This document shows positions 1-6,358 of a DNA stretch of 7,928 nt, one piece after another. The stretch comes from Actinobacteria bacterium UBA5975. Its GTDB lineage: Bacteria > Actinomycetota > Actinomycetes > Nanopelagicales > Nanopelagicaceae. Numbering within the stretch: the first letter of the stretch is position 1; the number at the start of each line of letters is the position of its first letter. The DNA lies in contig DJBN01000078.1 of assembly GCA_002430075.1 (NCBI GenBank), positions 6,380 to 14,307 on the forward strand, given 5' to 3'. The translations under genes and the position numbers were made by a program. The notes beneath the pieces were generated by a model. It was not told where the DNA came from. It saw only the letters and a program-made list of their open reading frames with translations, and searched no databases.

Positions 1-2084
1 CAGTTCCTATAACTATTGACGCAACGTGGGGACGTTCTCCATTAAGTAGCGTTCTGGGTAGCGCACGCCCTGGAAATTACTATTCTGGTTTCGATGGAGC
101 TCCCGATCAGAGCCTCTGGTATCCATCTGCGTTAGCAAACGCACTAGCTGGAAAAGATCTCGAACCAGAAAATCCCGAGATGGTTATTCAGGTCAATTCA
201 GTTGCAAGTTGGAATACTCGCAACGATGGCGCTCCACGATCTAGTGAGTTTGATTTGCAATCAGTCTTGTTGCATGAGATGGGACATGGCCTTGGATTCT
301 TATCCACTGATTCATACGATAAATCATTTGGTTACGGCACAATCGATCAACCAACACCATACGACGCATATGCGCAGCTGCTTGATGGTCGACGCTTGGC
401 GGATCTACCTTCACCTTCACTCGAGCTCGGTACTGCTCTTACTTCAACTCTCCTCTGGTCCGGCGCACTAGGAATCGAAGCAAACGGTGGAATTAAACCG
501 CTTCTTTATACGCCTGTACGATACGAAGAAGGATCTTCTGTAAGTCATATTGATGAAACCACCTTCGCAAATCTTGGTGCAAACTCAATCATGACTCCTA
601 ATTTAGATGCGGGAGAAGTATTTAGAGAACCCGGTTCGCTATTGCTTGCCATGATGGAGGATATGCGCCGGAAGCCGCCAGTTGGAATTGCAGTCGGAGT
701 ACCTCAAACGGTTAGGAATGCTGCTGCGCTCGTCTCTGATGGAGCTGCCATCATTACCTTTGATCCTCCAGCAAATGCTCGCACTGCTCAGATCACTAGT
801 TACTCAGTTCGCAATCTGACTACTGAACAAGTTAAGAGCTCTCTTGAATCCCCGATAACTTTTACTGGGCTAAAGAATGGCGCCAATTACAGTTTTAGCA
901 TTGTCGCCTCTAACGCCAATGGAACTTCTGATGCCGTAATTACCGCCCCCATGAAACCTCAAAAACCATGGAAACGTCTTGTTGTCGATCAAAACTCTGA
1001 CGCCAAGCATGTAACAAGTATTACCTTCAATAAGATGCCCTTGCTGGCCTATACAGATATCAAGAGCGGATTTCTTAAAATTGCTATGTGGAAGGCAAAA
1101 AAGTGGAGAAAGGTGACCGTGGATGGAGGGGGCGGAAGCTCAGGACGCACGAGATCGGCAATCACTGGTCCAATTTCTCTCTGCGTAAACGGTTCTGGAA
1201 GCAATCAAACTCTACATATCTTCTACTCTGAGAGCGAAGATCGCGATCTGCACTACGCGATGTATAACGGCAAGAAATTTACATATGAAATTGTCGACGG
1301 AAATGGCACCGTTGTAAATGATTACAAAGATCCGGTTCGAGTGCGAACAGGCAGCGATGTCAGTATTTCTAACGCATGTGTAGCTACAGCTGGTGGGGTC
1401 CAAGTCTTCTACAGAGATGAAAGTCAGGGTATCTTGCTCGGCGCAACAAAAATAGCAGGCTCATCAAATTGGAAATATGAGCTTGTAGATGGTGATCGCA
1501 AAACTGATGGTCGATCAATCGGCGATGTTGGTTTTCATCTCAAGGCTCTCTTTAGCGGCAAGAAGACCTACCTTGTTTATGACTCAGTGTTGACTATTAA
1601 CCAGAAGAGGCAAGCCACCTCCGGTGAAGTTCGCGTTGCCTCAAGAACTACCCTCTCCAGCGATCCATGGTCTTACTACAACTTGGATTCAACGGGTAGC
1701 TCCACACCCATGACTGGCTACGACGTCTCTCTCGCAAAGACTCTCGGTGGAATTCAGGCTACCTGGCTAATCTCATCTCCTTCTACCGTTCCTAATCCAA
1801 ATCGGATTCGATGGAGCTTGGTTCAACCTGTTGCATCGCAAAGCGTTGCAACTACTGAACTTTACGGTGCTCCAAGTAAATTCTTAAATACTAATGGTAG
1901 CTCCATAGCATTTAATTGCGCAGAAAGATTATGCGTAATCGATAGCGCTCGAGCTATTCCAACAATTAGATTGGTATCTGCTGAACCGAACAAAGACGGA
2001 ATAGATTCAGCTTGGGTGGTCCTCAATAGAGTTCCTTATTTAGTTGCAAGTTCAAAAGGGCAACTATCTATGTTCCGTCCTTAA
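1..2084 (+). CDS. Secreted-type zinc metallopeptidase with FN3 and propeller-like C-terminus (5' end missing)
   Basis: The reading frame is open from the left edge (first full codon at 3) to a TAA at 2082-2084, giving 693 residues. The ATG at 180 lies inside the conserved domain and is not the start. The N-terminus and any signal peptide are outside the window. Numbering from base 3, a metzincin-type HEMGHGLGF motif sits at 91-99, with His91 and His95 as zinc ligands and Glu92 as catalytic base. The usual close third ligand is absent (Ser101). A later SHID (His182) followed by SIMTP (Met197) resembles the distant third His and Met-turn of leishmanolysin-like peptidases. A fibronectin type III domain spans about 233-319. 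Residues 323-693 carry W-x5-D repeats suggesting a beta-propeller. Four cysteines there (394, 459, 639, 644) could form disulfides, which fits an extracellular protein. No C-terminal membrane anchor is visible. Peptidase activity is a confident family inference; the substrate is unknown. Confidence 0.85.
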   Translation, partial: VPITIDATWGRSPLSSVLGSARPGNYYSGFDGAPDQSLWYPSALANALAGKDLEPENPEMVIQVNSVASWNTRNDGAPRSSEFDLQSVLLHEMGHGLGFLSTDSYDKSFGYGTIDQPTPYDAYAQLLDGRRLADLPSPSLELGTALTSTLLWSGALGIEANGGIKPLLYTPVRYEEGSSVSHIDETTFANLGANSIMTPNLDAGEVFREPGSLLLAMMEDMRRKPPVGIAVGVPQTVRNAAALVSDGAAIITFDPPANARTAQITSYSVRNLTTEQVKSSLESPITFTGLKNGANYSFSIVASNANGTSDAVITAPMKPQKPWKRLVVDQNSDAKHVTSITFNKMPLLAYTDIKSGFLKIAMWKAKKWRKVTVDGGGGSSGRTRSAITGPISLCVNGSGSNQTLHIFYSESEDRDLHYAMYNGKKFTYEIVDGNGTVVNDYKDPVRVRTGSDVSISNACVATAGGVQVFYRDESQGILLGATKIAGSSNWKYELVDGDRKTDGRSIGDVGFHLKALFSGKKTYLVYDSVLTINQKRQATSGEVRVASRTTLSSDPWSYYNLDSTGSSTPMTGYDVSLAKTLGGIQATWLISSPSTVPNPNRIRWSLVQPVASQSVATTELYGAPSKFLNTNGSSIAFNCAERLCVIDSARAIPTIRLVSAEPNKDGIDSAWVVLNRVPYLVASSKGQLSMFRP
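969..1688 (+). repeat. Protein-level W-x5-D repeats (propeller-like) in the metallopeptidase C-terminus
   Basis: Five copies of an aromatic residue followed six residues later by Asp occur in frame. The aromatic codons are at 969 (W), 1104 (W), 1278 (F), 1470 (W) and 1668 (W); the Asp codons are at 987, 1122, 1296, 1488 and 1686. The middle three read VDG. The spacing is 45, 58, 64 and 66 residues. Segments such as LLAYTD, HIFYSE, QVFYRD and YLVYDS lie between copies, as expected for blades of a sialidase- or lectin-like beta-propeller. The fold is inferred from periodicity only. The repeats have diverged at DNA level, so they are not a recent tandem duplication. Confidence 0.55.
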
Positions 2085-2110
2085 AGATAAATACAAGTAC
2101 TATTTATTTT
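2084..2110. repeat. AT-rich inverted repeat between two converging stop codons
   Basis: ATAAATA at 2087-2093 is matched by TATTTAT at 2101-2107 around a 7-base loop (caagtac). With one G-U pair at 2086/2108 the stem extends to 10 pairs, 2084 with 2110 through 2093 with 2101. It covers the last base of the metallopeptidase stop and the whole stop of the minus-strand propeller gene. The position suits a shared bidirectional terminator, and the plus-strand right arm is T-rich. However, the stem has almost no G or C, so it would be weak as an intrinsic terminator. The repeat is seen directly; terminator function is only a possibility. Confidence 0.35.
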
Positions 2111-3294
2111 ATTCCTACACGAAATAATGTGAGTTTTTGATCGCTACTTAAGGCCAGTCCGTATAGGCCTATTTCTTTTGAATATGCCATCGAAATAGGT
2201 TCTGCAAGTTCAGAACTTGCAAAAGCTCCCGAAAGAACACCCTTGCTGCTGAAAGATAGAACCAATAACTGGGTAGTCGTTGGTTTCCATCTTGAAATAC
2301 CTGTTATCGCTGACGTGGAACCAAGGGCAGCATAGGTTGCAGAACCTGCTGTGAGAATGGATGAAGCACCCGATGAAGTAAATCGCTGAGTCCATTGAGG
2401 GACAAATGTTGGCGAGAATTTAGTGAAGGCGCTTTGAATTACTTTGCCCGTCTTTACATAGCCAGTTAGTGCCAGAGTCGAGTCTGCAACAATCCATGAA
2501 CGATTAGCTTTATTAGCAGAACTTCGGACAACTAAGGTTATCTTCCCGCCCTTTGAAACTTTAATCAAAACGCCATCGCGTTTTCCAACAAGCTTCTTCC
2601 CATTTAATTTTTCAGAACTTGAGCCGAAAACGTTTATGGATCCATTTGCGTTACGGACTACCGCGTTGAGGAATGTCTTACTTGAACCAATGTAGATAAC
2701 TGAGCCGAATTCGCCTGAGATCGTAGCGCTAACCAGGAAAGGCCTGTCGAGAAGCTGGCCCACTAGTGATACACCGCTTGAATTAATTGAGATTGAGCTA
2801 ATGAGCGCTGGTGCGCTTTGAGCAGATGTATAGGTTGCAAGAAGTTCGCCATCGGGCGAAATCTTCCACAGGGTAAGAAGGTTCATATCGCTTCTAAAAC
2901 TGGGGGTTGGTTCAATTATGACGCCATCGGGATTTTCTGCAAGGGTCGTTGAAGTTGCAGTATCTGCGGCAATTATTGGCGCAGAAGAGCCTGCGATCCA
3001 GATATTTCCAGTTGAATCTACCGCTCCCGCCATTGCAATTTCATCAACACCGGAATCGACTTCTCTCTGCCATAGCATCTGACCGCTGGCATCTAAGCCA
3101 ACTAGCGCAATATTTGATTGAGCGGCGCCTGTATTGCTGTAGGTCACTAGGGTCTTTCCAGAAACTATCAGCCCCTCGATTTCATTTAGGGTGGCAATAA
3201 CCTCAATTTTTTTAACTGAAATTTTCTTTGTGGCAGCTGATGCCGGTGATACACCAAGTACCAGAATAAGCAGAAGGAGAAGTGATTTCTTCAT
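2104..3294 (-). CDS. Exported protein of unknown function with about six propeller-like repeats
   Basis: This 396-residue protein starts with a clear Sec signal peptide: Lys2-Lys3, a Leu-rich core at about 5-15, and an Ala-Ser-Ala cleavage site at 18-20. There is no lipobox cysteine, and no cysteine anywhere in the protein. The mature part shows about six repeats of roughly 40 residues near 62-102, 138-179, 186-224, 240-278, 288-325 and 341-379. Each has a hydrophobic strand, a turn such as DASG, SPDG or SKGG, another strand, and a later strand ending in Gly (WIAG, SLVG, NVFG, LALTG, AALG, LYG). This suggests a six-bladed beta-propeller outside the membrane. No catalytic motif is recognised. 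The ATG overlaps the proC stop by one base (TAATG), so the gene is probably translated with proC by coupling. A functional link to proline synthesis is not evident; it may be a passenger in the transcript. Confidence 0.8.
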   Translation of the reverse strand: MKKSLLLLLILVLGVSPASAATKKISVKKIEVIATLNEIEGLIVSGKTLVTYSNTGAAQSNIALVGLDASGQMLWQREVDSGVDEIAMAGAVDSTGNIWIAGSSAPIIAADTATSTTLAENPDGVIIEPTPSFRSDMNLLTLWKISPDGELLATYTSAQSAPALISSISINSSGVSLVGQLLDRPFLVSATISGEFGSVIYIGSSKTFLNAVVRNANGSINVFGSSSEKLNGKKLVGKRDGVLIKVSKGGKITLVVRSSANKANRSWIVADSTLALTGYVKTGKVIQSAFTKFSPTFVPQWTQRFTSSGASSILTAGSATYAALGSTSAITGISRWKPTTTQLLVLSFSSKGVLSGAFASSELAEPISMAYSKEIGLYGLALSSDQKLTLFRVGIK

Positions 3295-4124
3295 TACTGT
3301 GCAAGCTCTCCAGCTCTGCGAGCTGAGGCAGCCATCGCATCAGAGACAATTTTAGATATGCCCGAGTTATCAAAAACCGCCAGCGCTTCAGCGGTTGCAC
3401 CCTTCAGGCTTGTTACTTTCTCACGGAGTTTAGTCGGAGTATCTCCTGATTCATCGAGGAGAGCTGCTGCTCCGACGATTGTTTGGATACTTAAAGTTGT
3501 TGCATCCTCACGAGATAGTCCCATTTCGACGGCTCCATCGACCATAGCTTCGATAAATCTAAAAAAGTAAGCGGGGCCTGAGCCACTGGTTCCCGTAAGA
3601 GCGTTCTGTAAATTTTCGGGAATCTCTATCGCTTTACCTGTGGCCGCGAGAAGTTTCTGGACAAAAGTGCGTTGTTCTGTTGTGACACCACCGCTCAAAG
3701 AGTAGCCAGCCATTCCTTTGCCAATCAAGGTGGGTGTATTTGGCATTACTCGGGCAATGCACCCATGGTTACCCAATCCTGTAGAAATTCCATCAATGGT
3801 TTTACCTGCCAAGAGTGAGATCACCAAAGTATGAGCCGGCAAGTATGGGGTGATTTCAGGCATAAGTTCAGAAAGTCCTTGAGGTTTAATGCCTAAAAGT
3901 AAGACATCTGAATCTTTGGTGACTTCACTCAGTTCTGCAATATTAATTCCATACTTTTCTTTTAACTCTGTACCGCGCTCTTGGCGACGCACCACTGCAG
4001 TTATCGATGAAGGATGAATACCTGACCGAATGAGAGCAGCTATGAATGCCTCTCCCATAACGCCAGCACCAATGATTCCAACTCTAAATAAGTTGCCATC
4101 TAAAACTCTTCCTTGATTAGCCAT
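3294..4124 (-). CDS. proC: Pyrroline-5-carboxylate reductase
   Basis: ProC catalyses the last step of proline biosynthesis in the cytoplasm, reducing 1-pyrroline-5-carboxylate with NAD(P)H. The 276-residue product matches the usual family length of about 270. The Rossmann dinucleotide motif GAGVMG is at 19-24, GIKPQ at 78-82, RVMPNTP at 125-131, and the SGSGPAYFF helix that forms the active site at 180-188. The C-terminal family signature is at 237-244 but reads VTSLKGAT rather than the common VTSPGGTT. The second Thr (Thr244) and one Gly remain. The ATG at 4124 adds about 14 residues before the usual first strand, and a TANNNT box six bases upstream supports it as a leaderless start. The gene diverges from the cysteine-rich gene and overlaps the downstream propeller gene by one base. 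Function is secure despite the altered signature. Confidence 0.95.
   Translation of the reverse strand: MANQGRVLDGNLFRVGIIGAGVMGEAFIAALIRSGIHPSSITAVVRRQERGTELKEKYGINIAELSEVTKDSDVLLLGIKPQGLSELMPEITPYLPAHTLVISLLAGKTIDGISTGLGNHGCIARVMPNTPTLIGKGMAGYSLSGGVTTEQRTFVQKLLAATGKAIEIPENLQNALTGTSGSGPAYFFRFIEAMVDGAVEMGLSREDATTLSIQTIVGAAALLDESGDTPTKLREKVTSLKGATAEALAVFDNSGISKIVSDAMAASARRAGELAQ
3306..3311 (-). promoter_or_regulatory. Possible Shine-Dalgarno for the propeller gene, inside proC
   Basis: On the minus strand GGAGAG lies 11 bases before the ATG at 3294, within the last codons of proC. The spacing is slightly long, but together with the TAATG overlap it supports this start and translational coupling. 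Confidence 0.4.
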
Positions 4125-4130
4125 AGCGAA

Positions 4131-4136
4131 AGAGTA
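4131..4136 (-). promoter_or_regulatory. Probable -10 box of a leaderless proC promoter
   Basis: The minus strand reads TACTCT and then six bases (TTCGCT) before the proC ATG. This is the TANNNT-to-start distance expected when transcription begins at the start codon, a layout common in Actinobacteria. A CTGACA match to the -35 element lies on the same strand at 4161-4156, with a slightly long 19-base spacer. No Shine-Dalgarno is seen. Confidence 0.55.
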
Positions 4137-4140
4137 CGCG

Positions 4141-4146
4141 TAGGCT
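4141..4146 (+). promoter_or_regulatory. Probable -10 box for the cysteine-rich gene
   Basis: TAGGCT lies eight bases before the ATG at 4155, again matching a leaderless arrangement. There is no ribosome binding site in the short leader. No good -35 element is visible; it would fall inside the start of proC. Confidence 0.45.
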
Positions 4147-4154
4147 CTGCGACT

Positions 4155-4964
4155 ATGTCAGAGATAAAGCCGGGTTTCGCGCGTGACTGGGTCGAATTTA
4201 CAGACCCTAATGACGAAGAAGAGATTTTTAAGTGCGATCTCACATGGCTTACATCGTTTTGGACCTGTATTTATGGAGATGGCTGCCAAGGTGTATTCAA
4301 AGATCGCCCTAATGATGGCTGCTGCACTGAAGGTGCAATGTATTCAGATGATGACGATGAAGAGCGCGTACGCAAGGCAGCTGAATTTCTAACTCCTGAA
4401 ATGTGGCAGTTTTATGAAGAGGCGCGACCTAAGAAGCCAGGTGGGCAACTTCGAATAACAGATTTAGATGAAGATAAAGAACGCAAAACTCGAACTGTTA
4501 ACGATGCGTGTATCTTTCTTAATCGCAAAGGTCATGAAGCTCCCGGTTTCACTGGTTCCTTTGGATGCGTACTTCATCACCTTGCACAGAAGAGAAATAT
4601 TCACTTTGTAGATACAAAACCAGATGTCTGTTGGCAACTTCCGCTTCGTCGTAGCTACGAGACTCGCGAAGTTGGCGAACGCGAATATTCAATAACAGTT
4701 ATTGGCGAATATGAACGTCTTGCTTGGGGCGATGGCGGGGATGATTTCGATTGGTACTGCACAAGCAATACTGATGCACATGTAGGCAGTGAACCTGTCT
4801 ATATTTCTAATCGCGCTGAACTTCAGAAGTTGATGGGTGAAGATGCGTATGCGATTCTGGCCGAGCATTGTGACCGCCGAATACAAGGTATCCGTGATGC
4901 CCGGGCACGCTCACTTCCGCTCTTTGTTATTCAGCACCCAGCCACACTCGCTGCCGGCAAATAG
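4155..4964 (+). CDS. Conserved cysteine-rich protein of unknown function
   Basis: The product has 269 residues. I chose the ATG at 4155 because it directly precedes the conserved-looking part and follows a TANNNT box. An in-frame TTG at 4113 would overlap the proC start and add an unconvincing 14 residues. The protein is cytoplasmic, with no signal peptide or membrane segment. Cysteines cluster early: Cys38, Cys44, Cys56 and Cys57, in the context TCIYGDGCQG and DGCCTEGA. Further ones are Cys119, Cys138, Cys159, Cys202 and Cys239, with His141 and His142 near Cys138. An acidic run, SDDDDEE, occupies 64-70. It resembles a conserved actinobacterial family and, more loosely, the DUF3109/YkgJ cysteine-cluster proteins thought to bind metal or an iron-sulfur cluster; that link comes from memory and is not verified. 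It lies 26 bases before radA on the same strand, but radA seems to have its own promoter. The function is unknown. Confidence 0.8.
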   Translation: MSEIKPGFARDWVEFTDPNDEEEIFKCDLTWLTSFWTCIYGDGCQGVFKDRPNDGCCTEGAMYSDDDDEERVRKAAEFLTPEMWQFYEEARPKKPGGQLRITDLDEDKERKTRTVNDACIFLNRKGHEAPGFTGSFGCVLHHLAQKRNIHFVDTKPDVCWQLPLRRSYETREVGEREYSITVIGEYERLAWGDGGDDFDWYCTSNTDAHVGSEPVYISNRAELQKLMGEDAYAILAEHCDRRIQGIRDARARSLPLFVIQHPATLAAGK

Positions 4965-4978
4965 TCAGCGCTCTGCTC

Positions 4979-4984
4979 TAACCT
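4979..4984 (+). promoter_or_regulatory. Probable -10 box of a leaderless radA promoter
   Basis: TAACCT is followed by six bases (acatct) and then the radA ATG at 4991, the same spacing as at proC. No Shine-Dalgarno is present in the 26-base gap. No clear -35 element is visible. Confidence 0.5.
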
Positions 4985-4990
4985 ACATCT

Positions 4991-6358
4991 ATGGCTAAGG
5001 TAGAAAAGGACCCATTCCGTTGCACCGAATGTGGTTGGACTTCGCAAAAGTGGGTTGGCCGTTGCGGTGAATGCCAAGCATGGGGCTCGGTCGAAGAAAT
5101 TGCTGCACCTAAAAAACTCTCACTTGTTCCGGGCTCTGTTACATCTAAAGCAACACCCATCGGCGATGTTGATCTTTCATCAGCCCGTGCACGTGCAACA
5201 GGAGTATCAGAACTCGATCGAGTTCTTGGTGGTGGATTAGTACCGGGTGCTGCAATTCTTCTTGCCGGCGAACCCGGAGTCGGAAAATCAACTCTGCTCT
5301 TATCTGTTGCAGCACAAAGTGCAGCTAAAGGAATTCCAGCTCTCTACATTTCCGGCGAAGAATCTGCATCACAAGTGCGCCTACGAGCCGAGCGAATTAA
5401 GGCAGTTGACCCACAGCTACTTCTCGCCTCTGAGACAGATTTAGGTGCAGTCATTGCCCATATCGATGCCGTCAAACCTCAATTATTAATTATTGACTCG
5501 ATTCAGACAATCGGATCATCGACAGCCGATGGAACTCCCGGTGGAGTTACTCAGGTACGTGAAGTTGCAGGAGCCCTTATTCGTATCTGTAAGGATCGCG
5601 ATATCACCTTGCTCTTAGTTGGGCATGTGACTAAAGATGGTTCTATTGCAGGTCCGCGTTTGCTCGAACATATCGTTGATGTCGTGCTGCAATTCGAAGG
5701 AGAACGTCACTCGCGCTTGCGACTAATCCGCGCAATCAAAAATCGATTTGGTGCAAGCGATGAAGTTGGCTGCTTTGATTTGAGCGATACTGGAATCGAG
5801 AGCGTTCTTGACCCTACCGGCCTCTTTACTTCTCGTCATGCCGAGCCAGTTCCCGGAACTTGCGTCACCGTAACCCTCGAAGGTCGACGCCCACTTCTTG
5901 CTGAAATTCAAGCACTTGTCAGCGCAGGGCGCGAAAGTGATTTCGGAAATGCTAGACGGGTAACGAGCGGCCTTGATTCTGCACGAACATCAATGACGCT
6001 AGCGGTGCTTGAGCTACGCGCACATATTCGAGTAGGCGGCCGCGACGTATATGCCGCAACCGTCGGCGGTATGAAAATGTCTGAACCAGCCGCAGACCTT
6101 GCCTTGGCACTTGCTGTTGCATCTGCTGCAAAGGGTTTGGCTCTTCCATCTGATCTCGTTGCAATCGGTGAAGTCGGTCTAGCTGGCGAAATCCGCAAAG
6201 TAAGCGGTGTATCTCGCAGACTTGCTGAGGCGTACCGTCTTGGCTTTAAGCGAGCCCTTGTTCCCACCGGCTCTGATGTAAAAATTGATGGCATGGAAAT
6301 CGTCGAAGTTTCGCGTTTAGATCAAGCTCTACAGCGAGTAAAAATTACTGGCGAATAA
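4991..6358 (+). CDS. radA: DNA repair protein RadA (RecA-like ATPase with Lon-like domain)
   Basis: RadA is a RecA-related ATPase that helps RecA process recombination intermediates by driving branch migration. The 455-residue length is typical. An N-terminal C4 zinc finger (Cys11, Cys14, Cys25, Cys28) is followed by the Walker A motif GEPGVGKST at 93-101. The Walker B strand LLIIDS is at 165-170. The RadA-specific KNRFG motif is at 250-254. The C-terminal part, from about 280 to 450, is the Lon-protease-like domain (GGMKMSEPAADLALALA region and AIGEVGLAGEIR). This acts as an oligomerisation and DNA-binding scaffold rather than a protease. The stop overlaps the mutY ATG by one base (TAATG), so the two repair genes are likely co-transcribed and translationally coupled. 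In many actinobacteria disA follows radA, but here it does not. Confidence 0.97.
   Translation: MAKVEKDPFRCTECGWTSQKWVGRCGECQAWGSVEEIAAPKKLSLVPGSVTSKATPIGDVDLSSARARATGVSELDRVLGGGLVPGAAILLAGEPGVGKSTLLLSVAAQSAAKGIPALYISGEESASQVRLRAERIKAVDPQLLLASETDLGAVIAHIDAVKPQLLIIDSIQTIGSSTADGTPGGVTQVREVAGALIRICKDRDITLLLVGHVTKDGSIAGPRLLEHIVDVVLQFEGERHSRLRLIRAIKNRFGASDEVGCFDLSDTGIESVLDPTGLFTSRHAEPVPGTCVTVTLEGRRPLLAEIQALVSAGRESDFGNARRVTSGLDSARTSMTLAVLELRAHIRVGGRDVYAATVGGMKMSEPAADLALALAVASAAKGLALPSDLVAIGEVGLAGEIRKVSGVSRRLAEAYRLGFKRALVPTGSDVKIDGMEIVEVSRLDQALQRVKITGE

Noticed and set aside
180..182. ATG at 180 as the start of the metallopeptidase
   Set aside because: The frame is open to the left edge, and the upstream codons (such as WYPSALANALAGKDL) read as part of the same conserved domain.
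2949..3200. An 83-codon open frame on the plus strand inside the propeller gene
   Set aside because: It is antisense to a well-supported exported protein and has no ribosome binding site or recognisable domain.
4113..4115. TTG at 4113 as the start of the cysteine-rich protein
   Set aside because: It would overlap proC and place the TANNNT box inside the gene; the ATG at 4155 fits the promoter and the conserved-looking part better.
5908..6294. A 128-codon open frame on the minus strand inside radA
   Set aside because: It lies wholly antisense to the conserved Lon-like domain of radA, has an Arg-, Ala- and Ser-rich composition typical of a shadow frame, and shows no recognisable motif.
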